From positions 26,171,223 through 26,235,222 of the forward strand of contig CM038907.1 of NCBI GenBank assembly GCA_021904315.1: a DNA stretch of 64,000 nucleotides, given 5' to 3'. Shown here piece by piece: positions 33,385-48,029 of this stretch. How positions within the stretch are numbered: the first letter of the stretch is position 1; the number at the start of each line of letters is the position of its first letter. Origin of the DNA: Sphagnum magellanicum. Its lineage: Eukaryota > Streptophyta > Sphagnopsida > Sphagnales > Sphagnaceae. The position numbers and the translations under genes are program-made. The notes below the pieces were generated by a model, which was not told the origin of the DNA, made no database searches, and worked only from the letters and a program-made list of their open reading frames with translations.

Positions 33385-36300
33385 TAAATGCATCTCACTA
33401 AAACCATTCAAATCTACCTGCAAGAAGCAGGACATGAAAAACTTTTTAAAATGTCCTGTAAACAGGACCTACAAACAATGTAGCAGGACTGCACACCGAC
33501 ACCCACAAACTTGGGGTGTTTATCACTCCTGAAGATGACTACTTGTTCCTTCCAAGTACCTGAATAAAACACCAAAACCAGTTACATACTCTGGAACAGG
33601 TCTACCGTGGCCAATTCCAGAATGTAACTCGTGTTCCCCAGTATTTATTCACGGAACTACAATGGTCCCTTATGGCAATTCAGATCACAAGTGGAAGAAG
33701 AGAAAGTGGAACCAGCAGATCAAAGAGAACTGAATAAGACACCAAAACTAGTTACCCTCTTTTATACATGATAACAGCATCTTTAGAGGCTGGTTTTGTA
33801 ATATTTTCATATAAAAGTGGGTTCAGAATACCCTAATATCTTGGTGGCACAAATTACATTATTTTATTAAATGCTGAAATTTTTTTCTTTTTAAAATAAA
33901 AATTCTCCAAAAGGGGTGGAAAAAAAAAGAGTGAAGGAAAACAGAGCTTTTTGGAATATTTGGGGAATATTTTGGAGGACGATACAACTTTCAGTTAAAA
34001 TTTTGATTCCTATGAAAACAAGTTGGGCCAAGACTCTTTCTTGGGAAGTGTTTGAAATTTGTACATTGTTTTTTTGAATACTCAAACAGATATGTCTCAA
34101 GTTCCAACATCGGCCCAAGTATGTAAGTTCCAAGAGGACAAATGTTGGGCAAGGCATATGGGACAAAGTGAGGTGCCATTCAGAACGTGTTGGGCAACAG
34201 AAGAGGAACTTGATGAGAACACATTGAGAACTTGATGGGAACAACAAAAATCCAAAAGAAAAGCAACTGGGCCCTTTGGCTGCATGCAGCTGGCTCACCT
34301 CATTGTCTCCCAAGAATATCTATGCGTACCAGTGTTCTCGTTACAATTTTGGGCCTGAGCTAATGAGGGGGGTTAGAATTCTGAGGACATTGTCACCAGC
34401 AAATTGCATTTGGACCAACAACTAGAGGCCACTTTCTGCATTTTGTATAAAATACAGATTGGAAAACATACTTTTTAATAGTTTTAAGAAAAAAATAGTA
34501 TGTCAATAGATCAACATTTGATAATTTATGTAATTTTTTTTAAAAATTTCATCACCGCTCAAATTTGTTTACCCTAAACCCTAAATTTGTTGTGTCTATG
34601 TATTGTCTGGAATGTGTGATGCACCTTGTGAGGATTACCAGTGTTGGATAGTTAGGCCCGCTTTACACTAGGAGCCAAGGCTGAACTAGAAAAAACTTTT
34701 CAATCTGCCCCAAGTACTAATAAATGCTGAAGGGAAAAAAAAAAAAAAAAAAAAACCCTGTAAATAAAAATCAAGGATGGGAACCCATCCAGCAAAAGTA
34801 CAAGGCAAATGAGAACATAAGTAGACACAACCCAAAGGAAAAACAAAAGCAAACAATCAACAAAAAAATCAGGTAAATGCTGAAAGGTGGTTGTATGTTT
34901 TGATTCACCCAGTTCCACTTGTGTTGGTGCATCAATGATGGGGAACACCGGTTATGCTCTGAACCAACACATGGCCCAGTTGAACTAGTCACCACCACCT
35001 GTAGGAATAACAATTTCATGTCTTTGCTACCAGACTTTGACGCGTTCCGGTGTGGTAGGGCCCCATCCATTGTTTATCCTATGCATGTGACAAAAGCTAA
35101 CAATTTGTTTTCTATTTTGGAACTCATGTAGTGCTTTTCAACACGGTGTTGTCGGTGCCTAGAAATAGTTGACAGGCTACTAGATACAAAGGTTCTCATA
35201 TTTAATTGGACCAATGTTCTCAAATATCTTTGAAGCAAGGTAGTTTGTTTGTTTTGTTTTGTTTGTATTTATGAGTTCCACGGAACCTGGATGCTTCAGA
35301 TTGTGTTATTGGTGTCTTTGGAAAACTCTCAACGAGGAGGGGTGCATGGGCTTGGTTCCATGACATTTGGACTTGCAGTGCAAAAGTTCTTGAATATTGA
35401 ATGGTTTCTTCACTGAAAATCAAATTAAATCGTAGCTTAAAATTTACAAGGAATTGGAATGTGCCTTTGATGTTGTTGAAAAGATCTTGATCAGCAGGAT
35501 TTGATGGAATTTATTTGGTAAGATTTGGATTCAGAATGTGGGAGATATTGATTTTTAAGTGATGTTTGTAGGTGAAAATTCAAATAAATTCCAAAAAACC
35601 AGGTTTTGCAAGGAAAATCAGTTGGGGACATGGTCATTGGTAACACTTGGGCCAACAGCAACAGCACAGGCCACGCTCATATGTTATTACTTGTAACTCA
35701 TGGTGATTGATGCAACCCAAGTTAACCACCATGGTGGATTCAAAATTTCACAAATGAACCCATCTTTGAAAATGCACAGTTTGGACATCATGGGGAAATT
35801 ATCACATATATGTAAGGATGTGAAACACTCCTCCAAACTTCACAGGTTTCAGTGGGCCGTGTCTTTGCATAATTGTGCATTTCATGACCTTCCTTATCAC
35901 ACTTGAAGTTCTACATGTCCTGCAATTGCTCGTGAGTTTGGAACCCACAACCGTTTAAGAGAACGTAATTTGTGGGTGCCACAATGACACCCATAAAGTT
36001 TGTAAGGGGGGGGGCTAGCATCCCGCCATGCAAATGGATGCAAAAATTCAATGCTTTTGATGTCAAGACACAACCAAAAACAAATGTCAATCCAAAAATT
36101 ATTTATATTGTCAACGATTTTTGTTGCCTTGTACTTTTAGTATTTTTTAATTGAAATGAATTGTGAAATCACCATGTGTTATTTTAAACCATACAATCAT
36201 CAAATGGTGTCTTGTGAATGGATTTTTTTGGAAGATTTTTGTAGGAAAAAGTACTAGTCTTAACCACCTAGAGAATCTTTTGGTAAGGTCAAATCTTTCA

Positions 36301-39300
36301 CTTTATAAGTTCGTTGTTCTTTTTCTTTCAAATTTCATTAACACATGGACTCATCCCAACATTATTCCCCTTGACTTGGCATTCATTTTGTGAGGATCTT
36401 CCATGTCATAATTATACTTTTCTAATAGATTACATTTGTTGTTTCATTCACCCAACATTGAAAAACCTAACAAAATAAGAAAAAGAAGGAATGCACACCA
36501 AAACTTATAGATAAATAAATTGGCACAAAGGAGCTTGCATCCATTCTATTTAGATGTATGTCCACTTCACTTGTTATGGTATCATTTATGTTTTTCTAAG
36601 GATTTGGTAGTAAAAATTGCCTATATTGAAATCAAAACTACCCAATCAACCATTGAATCAAGAAAACATAATCTACATTAAGTAGATTACCTCATGGAAA
36701 TCTTAATGCAACAAACAACACTAAATTCAAAATGATTCCCATCAAGTTTTGCCTAAATAGGATAGTTTGGTAGAAATAATTATTTAGAAAAATATTAGGT
36801 AACAAAACACAAAATTTTGATTTGTCTAAAAACTAAATCATCAAACAAAAGATTGCATTATTCTACCTATGCAAACATCTACTTAGTGCATCATGTAGTA
36901 TTTTCCTACTTGATTCAAACACCCTTTGATTCAAGCACTATTGGATATGATATCTTTCAAGAATATAACATATGCAACTAAAGAAGGTAGATTATAATAG
37001 AACAATATAAATAAATAAATTATCTTGAATTTAAATAAATGTAATCCCTAAAATCTAGTATACAAAAAAGATAACTAGTTCATTTCAAGAGTCCCAAAAA
37101 TATCTAATATTACACACAACATGTCTCCTTTTTACACACAACACACTTGAGAATGAGATACAATCCACATGCATTTATAAACTCTTGACATGCTTTTAAG
37201 GTAGCCAATCATTACATTGATGAATGGTGACTGCCATATAAAATCTCCTACCTTGAATCTTTCTAGATCCTATTTCAATGGTTAAATTCCATTCATTAAT
37301 TCATCCTTTTAAAATAGTAATTAAATAAGTGGCAATAACCTTTAAATTATGGAAGTAGTGGTTTTCTAACCATTATAACCTCCATACTATTTGTAATTCA
37401 AAATTATCAAAATGTCACAATTACCATTTACCAATAGAAACCAAACATTAATTTGGTAATTTTTTCAAACAAAATATTTCAACTTATTTTCAACCATGAA
37501 GGTGTTTTGCATTAAAGAAAATAAGTGGTTCGAAATCATATGACATTTCATTAAATATAAAAATGTGACCAAATCACAATTTGATGTTGTGTGTATGATG
37601 GTAACATGAAAGAAGTTTTAGGTGTACATGTCATTTGTCCAAATGACTTTTTTTCATGCTAGCTAAAATAGCATGGAATTGTCATTTCTAAATAACAACT
37701 AATGTGCCCAATAGTTCTTCTACGTAACAAAGAAAAAAAAAATTATTTGTTTTGACCAAGTTATAACAAAAAAAATGAACCCTAAGATTTTTCACTTCAT
37801 TCAAGTTAAATTTATATATGGAACAAACATTTTTCTACTTCAATGCCTTCAAAAAAATTTGTCAAGGCACCAATTTAAGTCATGTGGAATCTTATTGAGA
37901 CATGTTATCATAATGTACACAATTTTGTCTTGATTTCAACTTTATGTCCATATGTTATAGCTTGAAGTTAAGTTTATAAGATCCATAAAAATTGCACACA
38001 TGTTCAACATTTATATGTAGAATCAAAGTTTCCTTGAATGGTTAGAATTCTTTGAATGCAAAGATAATGGTTATTGTGCACCACAATCCTTACCTAACAT
38101 ATTAAAGGTAACAAAGTCATAAAACAAGATGGTTATACCTTATAGGGCTTTGTCTTCCTATGAAAAAAATAGACCAAATTGTGTTCTAACCTAATTAATG
38201 GACTTGATGTAAATTAGAATAAACTGTTTGTTCCATTTGTTCCATCAAATTATGTAATTTATAGTTTCCAACACAAAGTTCAACTAACATATCGATTTTT
38301 GCTTTCATTATTTTATGTAAACATGTCCTCAATTACTTGGGTCATTTGGACATCACATGGTGATGGAAGTGAATGTGTCAATCATTTCAAGTGTTCACAT
38401 TGGAATTTTCTTTTCAAGAAACATTTTATAATTATGATTAATTGTATAAAATCAATAAGTTGTTGTAAGACTATTAAGAGAGGATTGTGAAAATAATTTA
38501 TTTATAATATTTATACCAATATTTCTCTATGATGTTATTTGAAACATGTTAATAATTTTTATGAAGCATATGTCACTTTAGTGCATTATAGCTTGTAATT
38601 CATAACACTTTATTTACCAAGCTCCACCAATACTAAACACATGGATATTTACAAATCTCAAATAGCAACAAGAGTGCGTAGGACCAACATTAGGAAAGTC
38701 ACAAAAAGTATATGAACCAACAATTGGAAAAAGTTGCAAAATGTATCCAGATTAGTAGAAGACCAAAACCACACAAAAATGTTATGACAAGCAAAGGGAG
38801 CATAGAGGACCAAGACCATGAAAAAGGCCTTAAAAAGAACAATAACAAGGCATCACAAAACACATCGGCCCTGCCAATAGACAAGATGTTGTACATGTGC
38901 ATTTATGTATATATACAAATACATATATTATTGTGTGATTTATTTGTATGTGTTTATGTGTATGTGCATATATGTGTTTTACATGTGTAATAACATTAAG
39001 ATGATTATAGTTGCAATATTGAAGCACTTAAAAGGGATATAATTTATTACACTCACATGATAGATTTTGCAATTTTCAATTATTTGTAAAGTTAATGTAA
39101 TTACAATTTTATATTTTCAAATTATATTACAACTTTTATAATAGTAATCTTAATATCAAAAAACATATTTATATAATTTTTGGTCTATGAATTTTTGTCA
39201 ATCAAAATACAATTTATAATTCTTTTATATATTTAACTATTGATAGAATTTTTTTACTTATTGTAAATAAGAAATAACTTTTGTGATCTAGAATGTTTTT

Positions 39301-42300
39301 TATTTGTGGTTCATAATGTTTTAAGGTTAATCAAAAAATTTCAATTCAAGTTATAGTTTTGAATTGAAATTTACCTTTTAAGTTTAAATTTGGGTTATCA
39401 TTAAAAATATATATATAATTATTTTTTCAATGGTAGTGCCAATGGTTAGGTTTTATGATATTCAAGTTTTGATATATTATTTTATTTCATTTAAAATTTT
39501 AAATTATGTTACATGTAAATAAAAACTTGCCTATAATTCTAAGCATTCATTGATCACAAAAATATGAAATGGTTTCAATCTTAAAAATTTGACAAAGCAA
39601 ACAACGTATAAACAATTACCCCAAAAAAAAAAAAATCAAACCCCAAAAACCCATCGATTTACCATTGGCCAAAAACATTCCCATTATTCAATGAAAATTT
39701 CCAAAATTCCAAAATTGAAAGTTCCATATATCCTTTTTACTAGGTCCCATTTTGATCAACGCCACTTTTTAATTTGATGGCAACCAACTTGAAAAAAAAT
39801 TTCAAAACTTAGAAACAATTGTCAAGAAAATACTTCGAGTTAACGCAAATGGTCAATGTTTGGTTTGAAATCCACCTACATGAAACAACTTTTCCACTTA
39901 GGGCGATCTTTCGACATATTTAGCATGCCAAAAAAACCACAAAGTAGTTTGACAGGCCTTTGTAGCCTTGTCATGTGGAATTGAACAATGGTAAATAATT
40001 GCAACATGTTCACCATCCATAACCAACACAAATCCATGTAGTTCATGGTTCATGTTCAACTCTTCATCTTGGTCAAACTAAGTGATAATGTTGTTAAAGT
40101 TTAGTACATTTTAAAGCTAGACAACTACTCTAATACACTATGGGAAATCAATCCTTAACTTTCTCTAATGTGGGGTGAAAACACAATAAGGGTGAGCCAC
40201 TTTTGTTCAAAAAAAATGATGTATAACAAATATTATAGTACGTAGTAAGCTAAAATCTTGATGGCATCCTTTGGTTATCATAAACACAAGTAAAAAACTA
40301 AGCATTTACATAACAACTTTTTTGAATTCAAAGCTCATTTTGAGTCAAAATTCATTTTGATCCAATGATGAGGAGGATTGATCAAAATCAATGTACACAG
40401 AGTATATAATTTACAATTTTTCAATGGCCATAGGGCCTCATTTTTATGATTCATGTAACATTACCAAAAAAATTAAAAGAATTATGCAATGCCCATCTAT
40501 AAAATCTCCTCTTGTTTGATATGGTAGTGGTTTTTCCTAAAAAAAGATATTATTATGCATTCATTACTAAACAAATGCAAAAAAACACAATTTTTGAATG
40601 GAATATCATCCAAAAATTTTTAATTTTAAATTGTCTTAGATTTAATTAATGTATATCAATATCATACCCTAGTTTTGAAGTATATATTCAAAATTTCAAA
40701 CTTTGTGACAATTATTATTTGTTCACGAATATATTCCATATATTCAACTTCTTTCTATGTTTGTTTAATTTTTCAAAATAATTGATTGGATGAAGTTTAA
40801 AGCTAGTCAAATATATTTAAAACAAGCCAAATAATCCAAGATGTGATGTCCATACATTACCAAAAAATTCAATTATAAAAATATTATATGTGTGATTATA
40901 ATTTTGGGGGGGCTTAATGTGTTTTCACCCTATGTTAACACCTTCATAGACTCATCAAGCGACAAAGAAACAACATCATAACTTGCATAAATGAATAAAT
41001 TAATTAATTATATAAATCAAAACATTCAGCAAACAATCCAATAAACATCATATTTTAAAACAAAATCAAAGTTATAGCATACCAATGGCATTGTTAATTG
41101 GAATATTGGACATATCCAACATGAACTTAAAAAGGTCATTAGTATGTAATAATCCTTTCTACTTCAAATTGGACTTATATTCTTGGAATTGTTATATATT
41201 GTCAATTGTGTTAATCCATTGCACTGAATTCAGGTTGACACACATACCCAATAATGTTGGGCACCTTATTTCAAAAACCACAACACAAAATTTTAATTTC
41301 ATGAACAAAGATTTAAAATTTATATATTTTTTGTTGTGTGCATTGTTTATGAAAAATGTCATGCATGTATCTTATAGAAAAGGGTGGTTGAACCAGTGTT
41401 ATGTCATGAAAAAGGATTGAAGTAGAATTTATAGGGGTTTTTCCCTTCTTCAATCTAATAGACTCATTAATGGGGTCTCGTGTAAATCCCCACAAATAGG
41501 CAACCTCTCTTGCAGAGCTCTACAAGCAATTAAGGCAAATTGTGATAAGGAACCACATCAAAACAAATTGGTGCAAATAACAAAGAATAAAACAACTTGG
41601 GAATTTCACCTAACCATCATGCTAGGTATTTGTAACTAGTAATACCCTTGTCAAATGTGCCTATATTTTTTTAATTGTTTATTTCATAAAAAAACTTGAC
41701 CATTTCTGAAATGTCACAACAATCTCCACAACACAAAAATTTTCCAAGAGGTATAGTAACCATTTAAGACACAAAAAATTCAAACTTACAACTTGCCACA
41801 AAAACCTATAAAACAAACTATTGATACTGCCCAACTTTGGAATAATAGAAATATTGGAAAAAACATGATCCACATGTCCAAAATCAATGCTTAATTTTTT
41901 TAAACTAATGTAAATTTCTTCCAAAGAATTCTCTAAAAGTAAAAGGTGTACCTCTGGCGATTCACAAAGTTGATAAAAGTAATGATAATTCCTTTCTAGA
42001 TCAACAAAATTTGCACAACATGAGATCTTTCCAAGAGGTACATATGGATGGTTACAACAGAAATGTGTATAAACCTTGATCAAATTAGATCTCCACAAAT
42101 TTCCCAAAGCTCAACTACATTAAGACATAAAATTTCATAATTCAAGCCCAAATCCTTTCGTAATAGACTATTGAAATTCACATCTTGGACCACCTAACTC
42201 TATTCTCATAACACCCATACTTATTAAATGTTGGCAACTATGGTTCCAAGAATTTTACATAGAACATGCATCTTGAACTATTAGGGTGTATTTGGTTTCT

Positions 42301-43737
42301 CACTTACACTCCATTACCAAGCAACCATGGAATACAAGCTTGTCAATTGACCAAAATTCATAAAAACCAATCAATTGTTGGACACAATAAATTTTCATAA
42401 TTACTTTATATGCTAACTACCACAACAAATATCTAGTAAAATATTTTACAACTTTCTTAGAAATTAGATCACACCAACCCATTTTTTAGAAAAAGATTGT
42501 CTATAACACATGGAACATGCCCTAACAATTAATCAAGTCAAGGTTAAATACAAGAATAATATCATTTAATTAGAATTTTGCAACAACCATAATTAAAACC
42601 TAGTCACTAGATGAAAACAAAAAAGAGGCCAAGAAACTGCACATGGAGTTATCATTTTTGATAATCTTGGCATTTCCAAAAGCTTCAAGTAGTGGATTTG
42701 ACTCTAATGCAACAAACAACATAAAATTTCACACCCTACACTTGGCAGTTGATCTGAAACTAAACACATGTTCACATGTCCATGATCACATTCCTAAAAC
42801 GGTTAGCTTAGGAAATTCTAAAGTTAAAACTTCTTTTATCCTTAAGTTGAAACTTCCAATAAACTAGAGCTTGGGTTTACTATTGTTGGTAATTATATTA
42901 TTCAACAAATGTTATATCATATAAAATTAAATTGTGTTTCATGAAGCTTCAATTAATTAAAACTAAGGAAAAAAAAGTTTCATTGATAAGAAATTAATGA
43001 TAAAATAAAACATTCATCCATAATTTCAATGCAAATTCTATATATTAAAAACATGTAATTTTAATTTTTTTTTCATCCATACATTGGATGAATAAAAAAT
43101 CATTCATCCTTAATGAAAATGAATGCTTACATTCATCCCCATGTTTACTTTTAGGTCTACATGTATAACATTCATTTTGTGGTTAAATTATTGGGTTTTA
43201 TTTGCATATGTATAAAGGCAAAGACATTTTACCATCCCAAGTTTCAAATGGTTTTAAATGTGAGTATTTTCAATATATCTTTATTATATTACCTTTATCA
43301 TGCTAACATCCACCCCATGGTTGTTGTTTTTTTTAATTAATTAATTAAATTTTAAAAAATTGTGGGCAAGTTAACATAGTATCATTGACAACACTTGGTT
43401 TATTTTTCCTCTCCAAAGGTGCCACAATTCCCTTCAAACCTATATACAAGTGTCATGGACAATGGGGAATTTGTTTTTCATTCTTCTTCGAAGGTGCCAC
43501 AAATTTTTTCAAATCTAATTAATGTTGTTGATAATGATGGGTTTTAAATGCTTTAAATATTTTTAAACTACCTATTATCATTAATGACAATGGGTTTTTT
43601 AAATAAATTAAAATTCAATTTCAAGATTTAAGTAGCTTTCTTCAAATAACCTACTATCATAGATTACAATGGGGTTGTTTTTAATAATTATTTATTTGCA
43701 AAGCACCCATATATAATGTTGTTGACAATAATTGAGA

Positions 43738-43753
43738 GGGGGGGGGGGGGGGG
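43738..43753 (+). repeat. Poly-G run of 16
   Basis: Sixteen consecutive G residues lie in strongly AT-rich surroundings. A run like this can form a quadruplex and is also a usual place for assembly or sequencing length errors. Confidence 0.9.
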
Positions 43754-44968
43754 TTAACACTCATCCCATGATAATATTTTTTTAATTGTTTAACATTGTT
43801 GATGAAAATGTTTTTTTTTTAAATTTAAAAATTAATTTGGTCTCATCATCAAATTTTCCCCTAAATGAACTTTTCAAACCTTTAAATACAATATGTGTTC
43901 TCTTTGCATATAATTTGATTGGCCATAACAAGAGCACAAAGAAACAATTGCAAATGGTATTTTAGAATTCCTCACCATCATTTTCACAACCATCTTTTGT
44001 AGGCTTTATACCCATAGCTTCTTCATAGCCCTTCTCCAAAGCAACAAGATCTTCATGAATTTTTCCTCCTCCATGCCCTCACCCACATACTAGTGAGTAC
44101 CACATCATTGCAAGTAACTTTGAGAATGCCAACTCCTATAATCACTTTCACTGGAGTGCAAACATAACACAGATTAATGCATTGTAACAAATATCAGTCA
44201 AGAAGTCCAAATCACATATTTGAATTACCTATGTAGGAAATTATCTTTCACCAAAAGTTTAATTGTTAAAAAATGTACCTTTGTACACATTTTTATGGTT
44301 GTAAATATGAACCCTACCATTTATGAACCTCTATTGCAAGAAATTGAAAAAAACTTACAATAAATTCGATTTGCAGCCTGCATAAAATGTTGAAGAGCCA
44401 TATATGTTTTCCCACTATTTGTAAGGCTCTGGTGATATATTACCTTTTGATTGTTTTTGCGTTTTGGATATGAAGTCTCATTTAAAGTTTTAGACAAAGG
44501 TGTTATTGAAATCTTAAGGCCTTATGGGATTTCCTTACACAAGCAAAGGATACCTAACCAAAACCCATCCATCCAAAATCAAAAACATCATTATGGACCA
44601 CTAGTTTGTAGACTATTTGTTGGGTCCACTTGAAAATGCAACTTATAATTACAAGGATTATGTATTTTCTCTCACCAAGATATTCTAGGGTTGTTGTCTA
44701 GAAGATTGACATCATCCCTGTAAAGTTGTTCCTTGCATCTAATGCACTTCCATAACATTTGGAACATGATTTATTTTTTTATGTAGATGATTAGATATTT
44801 TTGCTACTTGATAATGATCTTTGTTTGATGAGAAAAAACCATATTCTATCTATTAAATTATTATAATTAACAAAAATAATTTTGTAAACCTTGGTAAGCC
44901 ACTTAGATTTTGCTTCCAATTCCAAAGGATGACTTTTGTCTTAGTAATACTGCACAATGATGCATGAA

Positions 44969-44990
44969 AATATATATATATATATATATA
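44969..44990. repeat. (TA)n microsatellite
   Basis: About ten TA units follow AAAA and precede GCAACAAC. Simple sequence repeat without further context. Confidence 0.9.
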
Positions 44991-47900
44991 GCAACAACAT
45001 TTGATCATGGACAACAACAATGGTAACAACCTTGAACAAACCTAGATAAATAAATAATTAAATGGTTGCAACTGAATTGGTCATGGTTTTTTTTTCAAAG
45101 CTTTGCTACTACACCTTGTGCATCTTCAAGCATGAAGATTTGAGTTCATGATGGAAAAAACTTGGAAAACAACAACTTGGCCATTGCCATGCACTTGGAT
45201 ATGAAATAGAAGAGGAGTAGGCTAAACTTCAAATGGATGACATGGATCAAATCCCCTTGTCGCAACTAGGTTTGTTGCCATCTTTTGACAGGAAAGTGCA
45301 CACAATGCCACAAAGCTTCCCATTACCCATGTTCATGATGTTTAGTTGTATGTGCTCAACCCCTCATTTGGATATGCAACATAGACACTATCACATCCAT
45401 GTTTACATCATTTGCATACTTGCAACAAAACCTCGATAAAAAACAAGAAAATATTGGACTCAACTACATGATGTTTTCTTTTGGAACCCTAATGGAATGA
45501 TTTCTAGAACTTTTGTTTATTCTTTGACTTGAAGGTAGGATTGCCTTCCCTTTTCAATATTATTTCCATGTTTTTATTTACTTTTATTCAACATTCCTCT
45601 TCATGTTAATACCTTGGCTATTGGTCCATGGTCTTACATTTGGCAACCATGCCATAGATTTAATTTTCCAATTTTGGTTGAATTTTTTAGTGCTTTTTAG
45701 GGTATCATGCCCCATATGCAAAATTTCAAAATCTAGTTGGATTTTCAAATATTGTTTTGAGGGAAACATCTTTCAAATTTGGATTTTCAAATTTTTTTTG
45801 GTGTTTGGGTTTTGTTTTTGTGGATGTTTTCAATGTATTCATTTTGGGAATATCTAAAATGAAGGTAGTTTGGACACAATAATTTGAACACTAGGCAGAC
45901 CATGCTATGGGTATTTCTCCAAATTTTTGGTTGATGTTTTGTTTTGTTTTGTGTTTTATGTTTGGAAAGTGTTCCAAGTTTTGGTTTTTTTGTTCATTGA
46001 TTGTTAGATTTTCAAAGGAAGAAAATTGGTGGTTGTGAGTTCTAGAAAAAATAAGGAATTATGGTGATATTATAGCAAATAAAGGACTATGATGGTATTG
46101 TAAAAAATGAAAAATGATTCTTTTTTTCCAGGGGGAGTGGTATAAGTTATTTTTATTTTTAATATTTGTTCCAAGGTGTTGTGATGGTAATAAGCTTCAT
46201 GCAAGCTATTGTAGACAATGTGATAATAGTAACCTTCATGTTTATTGATACAAGCCTATGGGCATTTGAATAGTTGTTTTGAAAGAAAATAAAATCAGAT
46301 TTGAGGTTTTAATTTTTGCAAGTTTTTTGTGGGATATCATGTGAAATGAGTGAAAATTGGTAGCACATAAGGTAGTTACTCATACTCTAGGCACTAATAG
46401 TGTGAAATTGGGTTACAAACAATGTAAAGCATATAGGAGAGTAAGAGGTGGTTGTATCACTAAATATCCAAGTCAAATGAAAAAGAGGGCAAATCTAACC
46501 TCATGCTAATAACTTGGTTGTGAGGTCCATAGTCTTTCGTATGGCAATGCAATTTTCAATTTTTTTGTTACAAAAAAACCTTCAAAATAAATGGTGTGCA
46601 ACAAAAACAATTTGTGGAATATTTGGGCCTTATAAATATGAAGATCCATTTACCCATGTAGTTTGTGGAGAGTCAATGGTTGACACATTTTAGTATGCAT
46701 TTATGTCCAAGAGTTGTTTTACCTTTTGGTAAACAATTTTCACAATCAATTTTGCTCGAGTTAGTTGAAAAAGTTAAATAGTTCTATATATTATCATTTT
46801 TGGTGAAATGTTATTTTGCATTTACTAGCTTTGACCTTTGGAGGTCAAAAGGTGCCCATGACATCTTTGCACTCATGATAAATTTTCTTGGGGTTAATTG
46901 GCAACCAAAACACATTATGACTGAGTTATTTGAAACCATGCATATTTCTAAACAATCTTTGGCCAACAATTTGATAGAGTTATTGGAAAATATGGTTCAA
47001 AGGAAAAAAAAATTGCTTATGTGAAAGATAAGGGGTCAACTTAAATACCATGTTTAATGTTCTATTATTAGTTGTGACATTTTGGGTTTGGAGGAAAGTT
47101 CCTACAAAATTTTTTTTCAAGGGTTTGAAATATGTATCTATCAAGACTACACAAAATGATTTGTAAAAATGCATAACTTGGCCCAAAAAATCAAGGAAAG
47201 GTAGACAAGAATGGAATAAGGCTTATAATGATTTCAACCTTCCTCAAAAGAACTAAATACTCCAATAAACATAAGGCATGTTTTTTCAACTTGAAAACCT
47301 TTTGTTTATTTATTTTCCTTTCACATTATTATAGAAAAAAATATTTAACTTTTTTTTACCTTTACACATTTGCTAAAAAAATCATCTTATTTTAGGAAGC
47401 TCTATAATTCAAGCATGATATTGTATTATATTATAGAAATGTTATGAAGATGACTACCTAAATTCCACCTCATTTGATATGGCACATTTGTCAAATTATT
47501 GTTAATTATTTATTCAATATTGTATCTACTTGTGTTATGAACCAATCTAGGGATCATTGGTTACTAAGTGATTAAATTATGCCATATCCATGAATTTGAA
47601 ATTGAACAAATAACATGAAATTCCACCTTCCTTTCAAAAAACAATGGAAGAAGGTTCTAATTGTTCTTGAGCTGATTTGTTTGGCATCCAACATTAGAAA
47701 AAAGGTTTACGGTGTTTTGGATTTTTTTCTTCCTTTTTGAAAAAATATGAAATACAAAATTCATAATATGTTGTTTTTTATGTTGGATCTTAAGTTCAAT
47801 GGGTTTCCCTTGGATTTTTCATTTATTGGTCATGAGCAAGTTGTGGTCATTGTTGAAGAATATGATACAAGATTTTTATATTTTATGTCCCTGAAATGTC

Positions 47901-48029
47901 ATCCTCATTTGCACCCATTAATTGAATTTGAAAATAACATTATTGATTATAGAATGGATTGAGAATGCAACTTGGATATTTTTGAAATAATAGCAAGGAA
48001 AAATGAGCTTTAATTTTGTGATTTGTTTA

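Larger units (their letters stand above)
33388..48029. other. AT-rich gene desert of about 14.6 kb
   Basis: I find no open frame with a recognisable domain and no spliced gene. A run of about 22 A follows an AATAAA at 34720, around 34735-34756. ATTCATCC-type palindromic words recur at 43010-43140. The stretch from about 36 to 48 kb is extremely AT-rich with many homopolymer runs. The open frames up to about 140 codons here, for example minus-strand 33891-34313, lack known motifs. Confidence 0.55.

Noticed and set aside
33891-34313. 140-codon minus-strand frame
   Set aside because: No motif recognised and the composition is that of surrounding non-coding DNA. I cannot exclude an unknown gene, but there is no support.
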